A stretch of DNA of 64,000 nt from Romboutsia weinsteinii (GTDB taxonomy: Bacteria; Bacillota; Clostridia; Peptostreptococcales; Peptostreptococcaceae), in NCBI RefSeq assembly GCF_002250835.2, contig NZ_NOJY02000004.1, positions 106,012 through 170,011 on the forward strand, in the 5' to 3' direction. Within the stretch, counting starts at the first letter, position 1; each line of letters opens with the position of its first letter. Under the pieces are notes generated by a model. The model was given only the letters and a program-made list of their open reading frames with translations, did not search any database and was not told where the DNA came from. A program made the position numbers and the translations under genes. Shown here piece after piece: positions 53,280 to 62,086 of the stretch.

Positions 53280-54383
53280 ATGAGTTTTTATGAGATCATA
53301 GATAAATATAAAAATATTGATATAGATGAATACTTAGAAAATGTAAGTGAAGAAGATGTACTTAAAAGCATTGGTAAAACTAAGCTTGATGATTATGATT
53401 TATTAAATTTACTATCTAAAACAGCTGTGAAATATTTAGAACAAATGGCACAGAAGGCAAACAGACTTACAAATCAACATTTTGGAAAAACAATTTCTTT
53501 ATATACACCAATGTATATAGCAAACTATTGTATAAATAAATGTGCTTACTGCAGCTATAGTATAGATAGCGGGATAAAAAGAAAAAAATTAAACCTTGAA
53601 GAAGTAAAAAAAGAAGGAGACTGCATTTCACAACAGGGGTTTAAACACTTACTAATTTTAACCGGAGAAAGCAAGTTACATTCGAGTGTAGAATATATAG
53701 GAGAAGCTGTTGAGAACTTAAAAGACAAGTTTTCATCATTGAGTATAGAGGTATACCCTATGGAAGTAGATGAATACACTCATATTGTAGAAAAAGGTGT
53801 AGATGGATTAACTATATATCAAGAAACTTATAATGAAGAAATTTATAAAACTGTACATATAAAAGGACCAAAATCAAATTATAAGTTTAGACTAGATGCC
53901 CCCGAAAGAGGTGTAAAAGCTGGAATGAGAAATGTTTCAATAGGTGCGCTATTAGGTCTTAGTGAGTTTAGAAAAGAAACATTTTTTACGATTTTACACG
54001 GTAGCTACTTGAAGAGAAAATATCCACATGTAGATGTATGTTATTCAACTCCTAGAATAAGGCCATTTAAGGGATGTTATGAGGAATTAATAGAAATAAG
54101 TGATACTGATTTAGTACAAGCTATAATTTGTATGAGACTATTTGATCCTCATGCAGGGATAAATATCTCTACGAGAGAAGATTTAAATATGAGACGAAAC
54201 TTAATACCTATAGGAGTCACAAAATTAAGTGCAAGTGTATCTACAGATGTAGGAGGTCACTCACAAGGAGAACAAGACACTGCTCAGTTTAAAACCAACG
54301 AAGATAGTGAGCTTAAGGATGTAAAGGATATGTTAAAATCAATTGGATATCAGCACATTTTTAAAGATTGGGAGAGGCTTTAA
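53280..54383 (+). CDS. thiH: 2-iminoacetate synthase (tyrosine lyase) ThiH
   Basis: Radical-SAM enzyme of 367 residues that splits tyrosine to give dehydroglycine for ThiG, the anaerobic route in place of ThiO. The cluster motif is C-I-N-K-C-A-Y-C (about residues 85-92). GESKLHSSVEYIGEAV, YQETYNEEIYKTVHIKGPKSNYKFRLDAPERG and STRPRIRPFKG-type (STPRIRPFKG) segments are typical. An ATG at 53268 would include the ribosome site GGAGGAA, so ATG at 53280 is preferred. The stop overlaps the next start by one base. Confidence 0.96.
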   Translation: MSFYEIIDKYKNIDIDEYLENVSEEDVLKSIGKTKLDDYDLLNLLSKTAVKYLEQMAQKANRLTNQHFGKTISLYTPMYIANYCINKCAYCSYSIDSGIKRKKLNLEEVKKEGDCISQQGFKHLLILTGESKLHSSVEYIGEAVENLKDKFSSLSIEVYPMEVDEYTHIVEKGVDGLTIYQETYNEEIYKTVHIKGPKSNYKFRLDAPERGVKAGMRNVSIGALLGLSEFRKETFFTILHGSYLKRKYPHVDVCYSTPRIRPFKGCYEELIEISDTDLVQAIICMRLFDPHAGINISTREDLNMRRNLIPIGVTKLSASVSTDVGGHSQGEQDTAQFKTNEDSELKDVKDMLKSIGYQHIFKDWERL

Positions 54384-54991
54384 TGTATCTCATAACAAAT
54401 AGGAAACTCTGTAGCAAAAAGAGATACTTTGAGGTGATTGAAGAATGTATATTAAGCCAGATAGAAAATATTATTATAAGAGAAAAAGATTTAAATAATA
54501 ATGACTTTGAAGATTTATGTACACGAATTATTAGTATAAGAAAAAAGAATAATACAAATTTAATAATAAATAGCAATACTTATTTATTAAAGAAATTGAA
54601 CTTAGATGGCTTACATCTTCCATTCAAATTATTTGTAAGTTTATTAAAAGAAGATTATCATTTTGATGAAAAAAAGATACTTGGTATATCAATTCATTGT
54701 TTAGATGAAATATTACTATTAGAGAGTATTATTAAATGTAAAAATATTAAAATAGATTATATAATACTATCTCATATTTATGAAACAAAATGTAAAGAAA
54801 GTCTAATGCCTAGAGGTTTAGATTTTCTAAAAAAAGCAGAAGAAATAACTAAAATAAAAATTGTAGCACTTGGAGGAGTATTACCTGAAAACTTTAAAGA
54901 TACAATGAACTACTGTGATGATATTGCAATAATGTCGACAATTATGGAATCTAAAAATATAAAATCAACTATTAATAGCTATATAATATAA
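54383..54991 (+). CDS. TenI/ThiE-family protein (thiazole tautomerase or thiamine-phosphate synthase-like)
   Basis: A 202-residue TIM-barrel protein. MYLITNRKLC, REKDLNNNDFEDLC, LDGLHLPFKL, GISIHCLDEI, LSHIYETKCKESLMPRGLDFLKKA and VALGGVLPENFKD follow the ThiE/TenI pattern. LHLPF in place of the HxGQxDL motif of true ThiE, together with the altered phosphate region (CDDIAIMSTIM), fits TenI, which aromatises the thiazole, better than ThiE. I treat the choice as open. Coupled to thiH by a one-base overlap; an in-frame TTG earlier lies inside thiH. Confidence 0.82.
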   Translation: MYLITNRKLCSKKRYFEVIEECILSQIENIIIREKDLNNNDFEDLCTRIISIRKKNNTNLIINSNTYLLKKLNLDGLHLPFKLFVSLLKEDYHFDEKKILGISIHCLDEILLLESIIKCKNIKIDYIILSHIYETKCKESLMPRGLDFLKKAEEITKIKIVALGGVLPENFKDTMNYCDDIAIMSTIMESKNIKSTINSYII

Positions 54992-55135
54992 TTTGTTAAT
55001 ACTTAATATTACTAGCAGATTACATATAAGATAGTTTTACAATTTAATAATTATCAGTCATTTTATATCTTACTAATAAATTTTTGGAAAAAGGGAAAAC
55101 TTTATTTAACAACGTAAGATATGGAGGAAAGTATA

Positions 55136-56530
55136 ATGACTGAAAAAGTAAAAAGAAAATTTGTTATACCACATACTTTTACTATTATATTTTTGCTTAT
55201 AGTCTTAATGGCTATATTAACTTGGATTGTTCCAAGTGGTGAATTTGCAAGAGAAGAAATAGATGGTAGAAGTGTTGTTATACCAGGAACTTATCAAAGT
55301 GTAGACAGCAATCCACAAGGATTTGTAGATGTCTTTAAAGCTCCGATAGATGGATTTATTGATTCTGCAGAAGTAGTTGGTTTTGTACTTATTGTAGGAG
55401 GAGCTTTTGGTATTGTAAATAAAACTGGTGCAATCGAATCAGGTATAGGAGCAGTAATATCTAGATTTAAAGGAAAAGAAATGTTAATAATTCCTATATC
55501 AATGATACTATTTAGTTTAGGTGGAACTACATTTGGTATGGCTGAAGAAACATTACCATTTTATATGATATTTGTTCCACTTATGACATCCTTAGGATAT
55601 GATGCACTGGTTGCAATAGCAATAGTGTTTATAGGAGCAGCTTCTGGTGCTGCTGCATCAACTATAAATCCGTTTTCAGTTGGTATAGCACAAGCTTTAG
55701 CACAATTAGCACCTGGCTCTGGAATAGGGTTTAGGGTAATTATGTATATTATAATCCTTATTATATCTATAGCTTTTGTTATGATGTATGCAAAAAGAGT
55801 AAAAAACGATCCAAAATCATCACTAGTATACGATGTTAGTAGAGATCATGCTGCAGCTGTAGCAGAAGAAGAAGCTGAAATAAGAAAATTCACAGGTAAA
55901 GAAGCTGGGGTTCTTATAATATTTGCAGTTGGTATGGGTATTATGGTTTATGGAGTTATAGTAACCGGATGGTATATTCCAGAAATTGCAATGTGTTTTG
56001 CAGCAATAGGAGTATTATCAGGTCTTGTAGCTAGATTATCTCAAGAAGATATAGCCAACTCATTTATAGCAGGTGCAGGAGAGTTGGTATCAGCAGCTCT
56101 TGCAATAGCATTAGCACGTGGAATAGTAATAGTGGCACAAAATGGATTTATAATAGATACTATATTAAACTCAGCATCAGGGTTCCTAGGAAGACTTCCA
56201 AAGGTAATATTTATTTACTTAACATTCTTCTTAGAATCTGCTTTAGCATTTTTAATACCATCATCATCAGGTCTAGCATCATTAACTGTACCAGTACTTG
56301 CACCTCTTGGAGATTTAGTAAATATATCTTCGCAAGTTATAGTAACTGCATATCAGTTTGGTGTTGGTCTTACAAACTTTATAACACCTACATCAGGGGT
56401 ATTAATGGGAGCATTAGCAGTTGCTGAAGTACCATTTGCAAAATGGGTTAAATTTATAGTTCCACTGTTGGTAATATTGATAATAGCAGTTTTAATATTC
56501 TTGACTGCTGGAATATATATTGGATTTTAG
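55136..56530 (+). CDS. YfcC-family membrane carrier
   Basis: Integral membrane protein of 464 residues with about 12 helices, of the YfcC/DcuC-like C4-dicarboxylate or basic amino-acid carrier group. Signatures include IPHTFTIIFLLIVLMAILTWIVPSGEF at the start, GGTTFGMAEETLPFYMIFVPLM (about 140-162), GAASGAAASTINPFSVGIAQA (about 172-192) and FLIPSSSGLASLTVPVLAPLGDL (about 378-400). Substrate is undetermined. The in-frame ATG at 55121 is part of the ribosome site; ATG at 55136 follows GGAGGAAAG. It has its own terminator, so it is outside the thi operon. Confidence 0.88.
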   Translation: MTEKVKRKFVIPHTFTIIFLLIVLMAILTWIVPSGEFAREEIDGRSVVIPGTYQSVDSNPQGFVDVFKAPIDGFIDSAEVVGFVLIVGGAFGIVNKTGAIESGIGAVISRFKGKEMLIIPISMILFSLGGTTFGMAEETLPFYMIFVPLMTSLGYDALVAIAIVFIGAASGAAASTINPFSVGIAQALAQLAPGSGIGFRVIMYIIILIISIAFVMMYAKRVKNDPKSSLVYDVSRDHAAAVAEEEAEIRKFTGKEAGVLIIFAVGMGIMVYGVIVTGWYIPEIAMCFAAIGVLSGLVARLSQEDIANSFIAGAGELVSAALAIALARGIVIVAQNGFIIDTILNSASGFLGRLPKVIFIYLTFFLESALAFLIPSSSGLASLTVPVLAPLGDLVNISSQVIVTAYQFGVGLTNFITPTSGVLMGALAVAEVPFAKWVKFIVPLLVILIIAVLIFLTAGIYIGF

Positions 56531-56540
56531 AAATTATAAA

Positions 56541-56573
56541 TAAAGCCTACCTTTAATTAGGTGGCTTTTATTT
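56541..56573 (+). terminator. Terminator of the YfcC-type gene
   Basis: TAAAGCCTACCT and AGGTGGCTTTA pair with one mismatch around TTAATT, followed by TTTTGC. Confidence 0.75.
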
Positions 56574-56725
56574 TGCATATATTGATAACAGGTTACAAAA
56601 ATGTAATATGAAATCTATGTGAAGTATTAACTATAGCACTTACTTTCAAGGTATAATGGTGGTAGAATAAATTATATATTTGAAAATGGCTACTAAAAGT
56701 CATATTAAAAAACAGGAGTGCAGAT

Positions 56726-58090
56726 ATGGGGTTAAAAGAGTTTGATTTTATAGACGAATCAATAGACATGCTTAAAGCTATGAGTCCAACACTTGAGCTT
56801 ATAGCAGACGATATAGAAGAATATTTTGAAGATATATTAGAAGGAAAAGATCAAGAATATATAAATATAACGTCTAGAGTAAAAGGTGAAGCAAGTTTAA
56901 GAGAAAAAATTATAAGAAATAGGTATTTAAAAAAATATAATGAAGCAGGCAATTTAATTCATAATTTATCTGACTTAATTGGAATTAGAATTGAGTGTAG
57001 ATTTATTGAAGATGAAAAAAAGATATATAGACTATTAAAGAGATATTTCAATAAAACGGATGATAAAATTTACTATTATAATAAAGATAATAAAAGTATT
57101 AAATTAAAATTAAGTGAAAGACAACCTAATAAACAGAAAAATGGATTTGAGATATATAGAATCGATGGCATGTTTAATTATTTAGATAGGCAGATAAAGT
57201 TTGAGCTTCAAGTTAAGTCCCTAGTTAATATATTCTGGAGTGAAATAGAGCATAAAATAATATATAAAAATAACACATACTTACTTGCAGATGGTTTCTT
57301 AAAAGACATGATGTCATCAATAAAAAATAACCTGACTATGATAGATAACCAACTATTAAGTATATATAAAAACTTTAATACTGGTGCAATAAATAATATG
57401 GAAAATAGTAAAAAAGAAATTGAGAAAGTATTAGCTAAGCTAGCACATGACGCTTTTTCTTCTAAGATGAAAGATAGCATAGGATTTGTAGTTGATTTTA
57501 AGAAGCCTTGTGAAACAATACTAAGTTATTCTTTTAACAAAAAAGAAAAAGACCAAGATATATTTGGAGATTTTATGCTTGAGGAATTTGCAAAACTAAA
57601 TAGTATAGCAAAAAAAAATATTGATTTTACTGAAAATATTAATTTTGAAGCGGAGCCAGTATTTAAAGATGAGTTTTGCTGTAATTTAGGAGAGTATATA
57701 AAGAGTAAGCTTAATACAGAGTTTCCTTGGAATTTATTCTTTAGAATATTATTTGAGATAGAGCCTTACAATAATAAAAAAGATTTTGAGAATTTTATTA
57801 TGTTTATTAAAGAGCAGGTTATGTCAGATGAAAGCAAATGTCAAATAATAAAATACTTTGATAATGGATCTGATATAATTGAAGACTTATACAAAGGTAT
57901 CTCAGATGCTATTATTGAGGCAGATAGTGTTGAAACAATGTATGATTATAATCTAGAGAATATAAACTTTATAGGTAGTGAGGTTGTAACTTATATCTGT
58001 AGAGAGTTTGATTCTTATGAAGAATATGTAAATAATAAAGAAGATGTTAATGAAAAACTTAGAAATAAGATAATTCAGATATTTGAATAA
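56726..58090 (+). CDS. RelA/SpoT-domain protein with long unknown C-terminal region
   Basis: A 454-residue protein. The first 190 residues resemble the (p)ppGpp synthetase domain: SRVKGEASLREK (50-61, ATP-binding RxKxxxS), DLIGIRI (83-89, DxxGxR), and ELQVKSLVNIFWSEIEHK (160-177, ExQ..WxxxEH). The guanine-stacking tyrosine and GYRSIH-type motif are altered to NGFEIYRI, so substrate may differ. No hydrolase, TGS or ACT domain is present. The remaining 260 residues are mostly helical and acidic with no motif I recognise (VDFKKPCETILSYSFNKKEK..). It stands alone, between a carrier gene and ybjQ, and ends in a strong terminator. Whether it makes alarmones is unknown. Confidence 0.75.
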   Translation: MGLKEFDFIDESIDMLKAMSPTLELIADDIEEYFEDILEGKDQEYINITSRVKGEASLREKIIRNRYLKKYNEAGNLIHNLSDLIGIRIECRFIEDEKKIYRLLKRYFNKTDDKIYYYNKDNKSIKLKLSERQPNKQKNGFEIYRIDGMFNYLDRQIKFELQVKSLVNIFWSEIEHKIIYKNNTYLLADGFLKDMMSSIKNNLTMIDNQLLSIYKNFNTGAINNMENSKKEIEKVLAKLAHDAFSSKMKDSIGFVVDFKKPCETILSYSFNKKEKDQDIFGDFMLEEFAKLNSIAKKNIDFTENINFEAEPVFKDEFCCNLGEYIKSKLNTEFPWNLFFRILFEIEPYNNKKDFENFIMFIKEQVMSDESKCQIIKYFDNGSDIIEDLYKGISDAIIEADSVETMYDYNLENINFIGSEVVTYICREFDSYEEYVNNKEDVNEKLRNKIIQIFE

Positions 58091-58102
58091 AATATTAGAT
58101 TT

Positions 58103-58137
58103 AAAAAGCTTGGTCATAGTACCAAGCTTTTTTATTT
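58103..58137 (+). terminator. Terminator of the RelA/SpoT-domain gene
   Basis: AAAAAGCTTGGT and ACCAAGCTTTTT pair perfectly around CATAGT. Confidence 0.93.
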
Positions 58138-58216
58138 ATAAAAAAGCATATTAAAATTTAATAATAAAACTACTAATAGAATATGATAGAATATAAATAA
58201 GAGAGGGGGAGTTAAA

Positions 58217-58531
58217 ATGTTAGTAGTTACAACAGATTCAATACCAGGTAAAGAAATAAAGGAAGTATTAGGATTTGTATCACAAAGTACAGTAAGAAGT
58301 AAGAATATAGGTAAAGATATTGGTGCAGGATTTAAGACAATAGTGGGTGGAGAAATAACATCTTACAATGAAATGATGACAGAAGCTAGACAAATAGCAA
58401 TTGGAAGAATGGTTGAAAAAGCTGAGAGTATGGGTGCTAATGCGATAGTTGGGATGAGACTAGGATCTTCTTCTGTAATGGCAGGAGCTAGTGAAGTTAT
58501 AGCTTATGGTACTGCTGTTGTAGTAGATTAA
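58217..58531 (+). CDS. YbjQ family protein (UPF0145, heavy-metal-binding domain)
   Basis: A 104-residue protein with the complete YbjQ pattern: TTDSIPGKEIKEVLGFVSQSTVRS near the start, FKTIVGGEITSYNEMMTEARQIAIGRM, EAMGANAIVGMRLGSS-type (AESMGANAIVGMRLGSS) and EVIAYGTAVVV at the end. The family forms pentamers and is annotated as putative heavy-metal binding, but the ligand and role remain uncertain. GAGAGGGGGAG precedes ATG. A small membrane-protein gene follows 18 bases later. Confidence 0.93.
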   Translation: MLVVTTDSIPGKEIKEVLGFVSQSTVRSKNIGKDIGAGFKTIVGGEITSYNEMMTEARQIAIGRMVEKAESMGANAIVGMRLGSSSVMAGASEVIAYGTAVVVD

Positions 58532-58549
58532 TTTTAATACAAAATAAAT

Positions 58550-58765
58550 GTGAAAGGAGGATACTATCGACATATTATTGTTTATACTACAGGGAGTATA
58601 GTTGAACAGACTATGAACGCATTTTTTGTATTTGCAGGATTTATTTGTGGTATAGGTATACCGCTTGTTTGTGTTGTAGGTAGTATTGTTTTACTTATAG
58701 CTAAGATTTGTGAAAGACAAAGGGAGAAGAAAGAAGAAGATTTAGATAAATATAAAAAATATTAA
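58550..58765 (+). CDS. Small single-helix membrane protein downstream of ybjQ, start uncertain
   Basis: The safe part begins MNAFFVFAGFICGIGIPLVC at ATG 58613: one long hydrophobic helix followed by a charged, basic-acidic tail (ICERQREKKEEDLDKYKKY). The frame is open back to GTG at 58550, but that codon lies on the strong ribosome site AAAGGAGG (58553-58560) and cannot use it. The expected start after that site would be a rare ATT at 58574 or 58577. The ATG at 58613 has only a weak site. The position beside ybjQ suggests a two-gene unit; function unknown. Confidence 0.55.
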   Translation: MKGGYYRHIIVYTTGSIVEQTMNAFFVFAGFICGIGIPLVCVVGSIVLLIAKICERQREKKEEDLDKYKKY

Positions 58766-58833
58766 CTTATTTGTATTTTATAGAAATAGATAAGATTAGT
58801 AATATATATACATAAGATAGGGTGGAGGTTTCT

Positions 58834-59658
58834 ATGGATAATATCATATTGGTAAGAGGAGCAGGAGACCTAGCTACAGGTGTGATACTCAAGTTAAAAA
58901 ATTGTGGGTTTAATGTAGTAGCTTTAGAAATAGAAAAACCTCTAGCGATAAGAAGACAGGTTGCATTTAGTGAGGCTGTTTATGAAGGTGAATATAAAAT
59001 AGAAAAAGTTACTTGTAAGTTATGTAATGATGTATTAGAAGTGACAGATGTTCTAGAAGAAGGTAATGTTGCGTTACTAATAGATGAAACCGGAGAATCT
59101 ATAAAAAGCATAAAACCAAAAGTTTTAGTTGATGCAATACTAGCTAAAAAAAATATTGGTACAACTAAGGATATGGCTGATATTACTATTGGATTAGGAC
59201 CAGGATTCTCAGCAGGCGATGATGTTGACTTTGTAATTGAAACTATGAGAGGTCATAACTTAGGAAGGATAATTACAAGTGGCATGGCTATAGAAAATAC
59301 AGGTATACCAGGAGAGATAAAAGGGTTCTCAAAAGAAAGAGTAGTATACTCTAATGCTGCTGGTACTATTGAAAAAGTACATGGCATAGGTGATATAGTG
59401 AGTAAAGGTGATACAATTTGCTATATCAAAGATGAGTATGGACAAAATCATGAAGTACTAGCAACATTAGATGGGATACTAAGAGGATTGATAAGAGATG
59501 GTGCAACGGTAAAGAATAATTTAAAAATAGCAGATATTGATCCAAGAAAAGAAGAAGTAAAAAATACATTTACAATATCTGATAAGGCTAGATGTATAGC
59601 TGGGGGGGTATTAGAAGTAATAATATCTAATAATATATTGCCATCTATAATTAGATAA
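58834..59658 (+). CDS. yqeB: YqeB/EF2563 family molybdenum hydroxylase maturation protein
   Basis: A 274-residue protein of the EF2563 family found with selenium-dependent molybdenum hydroxylases. N-terminal VRGAGDLATGVILKLKNCGFNVVALEIEKPLAIRRQVAFSEAVYEG is diagnostic, followed by LVDAILAKKNIGTTKDMADITIGLGPGFSAGDDVDFVIETMRGH. Rossmann-like first half; role in maturation is inferred from genomic association in the family. ATG at 58834 follows GGTGGAGG; an in-frame GTG at 58822 is within that site. It starts a group with xdhC, moaA and MOSC genes. Confidence 0.92.
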   Translation: MDNIILVRGAGDLATGVILKLKNCGFNVVALEIEKPLAIRRQVAFSEAVYEGEYKIEKVTCKLCNDVLEVTDVLEEGNVALLIDETGESIKSIKPKVLVDAILAKKNIGTTKDMADITIGLGPGFSAGDDVDFVIETMRGHNLGRIITSGMAIENTGIPGEIKGFSKERVVYSNAAGTIEKVHGIGDIVSKGDTICYIKDEYGQNHEVLATLDGILRGLIRDGATVKNNLKIADIDPRKEEVKNTFTISDKARCIAGGVLEVIISNNILPSIIR

Positions 59659-59682
59659 AAGAGAACCGGAGGACAATTTAAT

Positions 59683-60498
59683 ATGTACGAAAGAATGCTA
59701 AAAAGAATAAGTAAAGAACTTGATAAAGGAAATAGAGTAGCATTTGCGACTTTAACAGAGGTGATTGGTTCAAGTCCAGGTAAGAATGGTGCAACTCTAT
59801 GTTTATTTAAGGATGATACAATGATGGGCACTGTTGGTGGCGGAATTGTAGAGTATGAAGTAATTAATAAGTGTAGAGAATGTTTAGAAAGTGGAAAAGA
59901 TAGTCTATTTGAACACTCTTTGGTAAAGAGCTCAGAGGAAACTCCAATGGCATGTGGAGGTAGTATAAAAGGTTATATTAAAATATTTAAACCAAGAGCA
60001 AGATTACTATTAGTTGGTGGAGGTCATGTAGGTTTAAATATATATAATGTAGCAAAAACACTTGATTTTCATACCACAATAGTAGATGATAGAGATGAGT
60101 TTGGAAATAAGGATAGATTTACTGATGCAGATGAAGTATATGCCGGCGATATAAAAACTATATTAAATAATATTAGAATAGATGAAAATACTTATGTTGT
60201 TATAGCTACTAGGGGTTATGACAAAGATTTAGAGGCTCTTAGAGAGATAATAAAAGAAAATCCTTCTTACATAGGAATGATAGGAAGTAGAAAAAAATGG
60301 ACAACTTTAAAATCTCAGTTAATTAGTGAGGGTGTAGAAGAAGAATTATTAAATAATGTATACGCACCTGTAGGTTTAAACATATCTTCAGATGAAGTAA
60401 GTGAAATTGCATTTGGAATTATTGCAGAGCTTTTACTAGTTAAAAATAATGGAGATTTATCTCACAGAAAATATAAAAATCTAAGACTAGATAAATAA
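59683..60498 (+). CDS. xdhC: XdhC/CoxI family molybdenum cofactor maturation protein
   Basis: A 271-residue protein that binds molybdenum cofactor and helps its sulfuration and insertion into xanthine dehydrogenase-type enzymes. The N-terminal CoxI domain has VIGSSPGKNGATLCLFKDDTMMGTVGGGIVEYEV and PMACGGSIKGYI; the C-terminal NAD-like Rossmann domain has LLLVGGGHVGLNIY, VVIATRGYDKDLEAL, YIGMIGSRKKW and YAPVGLNISSDEVSEIAFGIIAELLLV. It follows yqeB by 24 bases. No hydroxylase gene itself lies in this window. AACCGGAGGAC precedes ATG. Confidence 0.94.
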   Translation: MYERMLKRISKELDKGNRVAFATLTEVIGSSPGKNGATLCLFKDDTMMGTVGGGIVEYEVINKCRECLESGKDSLFEHSLVKSSEETPMACGGSIKGYIKIFKPRARLLLVGGGHVGLNIYNVAKTLDFHTTIVDDRDEFGNKDRFTDADEVYAGDIKTILNNIRIDENTYVVIATRGYDKDLEALREIIKENPSYIGMIGSRKKWTTLKSQLISEGVEEELLNNVYAPVGLNISSDEVSEIAFGIIAELLLVKNNGDLSHRKYKNLRLDK

Positions 60499-60591
60499 AT
60501 TTTGTAGATATAAAGGATAATTTGACATTAGTATATAATATATATACATGAGAATATTTAAATAGACAATAGTAAAGAAGGTAATTAAGTT

Positions 60592-61551
60592 ATGATAGAT
60601 AAATTTGGGAGAAACATAAACTATCTTCGTGTTTCTTTAACAGAAAACTGCAATCTAAGGTGTGTTTACTGTATGCCCGAAGAAGTAAAATTTGAAAAAG
60701 ATTATGTAAATGACTACTTAAGCTTTGAAGACTATAAGTTTTTTATAAAAGCTATGAGTGAGATTGGAATTACAAAAGTTAGATTTACAGGAGGAGAGCC
60801 CTTATTATATCCAAGAATTAGTGAACTCATCAGATTTACTAAAGAAGAATGTAACATACATGATATTGGCATAAGTACAAATGGTATAGGCTTATATGAG
60901 ATAGTAAGAAGCTTAAAGTCTAGTGGATTAAGTAGTGTAAATATTAGTTTGAATTCACTAAAAGAGTATAAATACAAAACCGTTACTAGAGGTGGACAAT
61001 TAAAAGAGGTTTTAAAGTCTATTAATGAGGCAATAAGAATTGGTCTAAAGGTAAAAATAAACTGTGTAGCCATAGATGGATTTAATGATGATGAATTAAA
61101 TGATTTTATGGATATGACAAGATTTAGTTCTATAGATGTTAGATTTATTGAACTAATGCCTATAGGTGAGGCAAAAAAGATTTATACAAGAGGTTATTTA
61201 AATATAAGAGAGATCCTTGATAATATGGATGGTATTCATAAGATAGGAAGGGAAATAAATAGTACATCTACTTATTATAAATTAGAAAAATCAAAAGGAA
61301 GAATAGGTGTAATAAGCCCAATAAGTTGTTCTTTCTGTAATGACTGTAATAGAATAAGATTGACAGCCAAAGGCAGAATAAAGTTATGCCTTCATAGTGA
61401 AGAGGAAATAGATATAAGAAATTATAGTCAAAAACCTTTAATTTTTAGGGAAACAATGAAGGAGATAATTCTACAAAAACCTCAAAGACACAGACTGATA
61501 GAAAATAGATCTAGCGAATCTATGAGTTGTATGTATCAAATAGGTGGATAA
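60592..61551 (+). CDS. moaA: GTP 3',8-cyclase MoaA
   Basis: Radical-SAM enzyme of 319 residues that performs the first step of molybdenum cofactor synthesis from GTP. The N-terminal cluster motif is C-N-L-R-C-V-Y-C (about residues 20-27), with GGEPLLYPRI near 65. The C-terminal cluster motif is CSFCNDCNRIRLTAKGRIKLC (about 245-265), and the chain ends in YQIGG, the Gly-Gly tail required for activity. It lies on the same strand after xdhC with a gap of about 90 bases. Confidence 0.96.
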   Translation: MIDKFGRNINYLRVSLTENCNLRCVYCMPEEVKFEKDYVNDYLSFEDYKFFIKAMSEIGITKVRFTGGEPLLYPRISELIRFTKEECNIHDIGISTNGIGLYEIVRSLKSSGLSSVNISLNSLKEYKYKTVTRGGQLKEVLKSINEAIRIGLKVKINCVAIDGFNDDELNDFMDMTRFSSIDVRFIELMPIGEAKKIYTRGYLNIREILDNMDGIHKIGREINSTSTYYKLEKSKGRIGVISPISCSFCNDCNRIRLTAKGRIKLCLHSEEEIDIRNYSQKPLIFRETMKEIILQKPQRHRLIENRSSESMSCMYQIGG

Positions 61552-61590
61552 GAAATAAGACAATAACATATTAACATTGGAGGCAATTAG

Positions 61591-62022
61591 ATGGCAAAGA
61601 TAGTATCAATTAATATTAGTAAAGAAAAAGGTGTAGTGAAGGTACCTGTAAATAGTGCAGAAATAAAAATAGATCATGGAATTGTTGGAGATGCACATGC
61701 AGGAAATTGGCATCGCCAAATAAGTATGCTAGCAGAGGAAAGTGTAGATAAGATGAAAGCTAAAGGATTTGATCATCTTAAGCATGGAGATTTTGCTGAA
61801 AATATAACTACTGAGGGAATTGAAGTATTTACTCTTCCTGTTGGAACAAAACTTAGAGTTGGTGATTGTGAGATGGAAGTGACTCAAATAGGGAAGAAAT
61901 GTCACAGTGGGTGCCAAATAAAGCAAGTAACAGGCGATTGTGTTATGCCTAGAGAAGGAATTTTTGTAAAGGTTATCAAAGAAGGAACAATAAATGTTAA
62001 TGATATTATAGAAGTAATATAA
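61591..62022 (+). CDS. MOSC domain protein
   Basis: A 143-residue single MOSC domain, named for its relation to molybdenum cofactor sulfurase C-termini. AEIKIDHGIVGDAHAGNWHRQISMLAEESVDKM and FAENITTEGIEVFTLPVGTKLRVG are typical. C107 (KCHSGCQI) is the position where MOSC proteins bind sulfur. With the neighbouring moaA, xdhC and yqeB it probably takes part in cofactor sulfuration or handling (inference). GGAGGC precedes ATG. A strong terminator follows. Confidence 0.93.
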   Translation: MAKIVSINISKEKGVVKVPVNSAEIKIDHGIVGDAHAGNWHRQISMLAEESVDKMKAKGFDHLKHGDFAENITTEGIEVFTLPVGTKLRVGDCEMEVTQIGKKCHSGCQIKQVTGDCVMPREGIFVKVIKEGTINVNDIIEVI

Positions 62023-62033
62023 ATAATTATAAT

Positions 62034-62080
62034 AAAAGACTATCTCAAAATCTTGGTTTTGTATTTTGGGATAGTCTTTT
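62034..62080. terminator. Bidirectional terminator after the molybdenum group
   Basis: AAAAGACTATCTCAAAAT and ATTTTGGGATAGTCTTTT pair around a loop; it also serves convergent plsC. Confidence 0.9.
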
Positions 62081-62086
62081 ATTATT

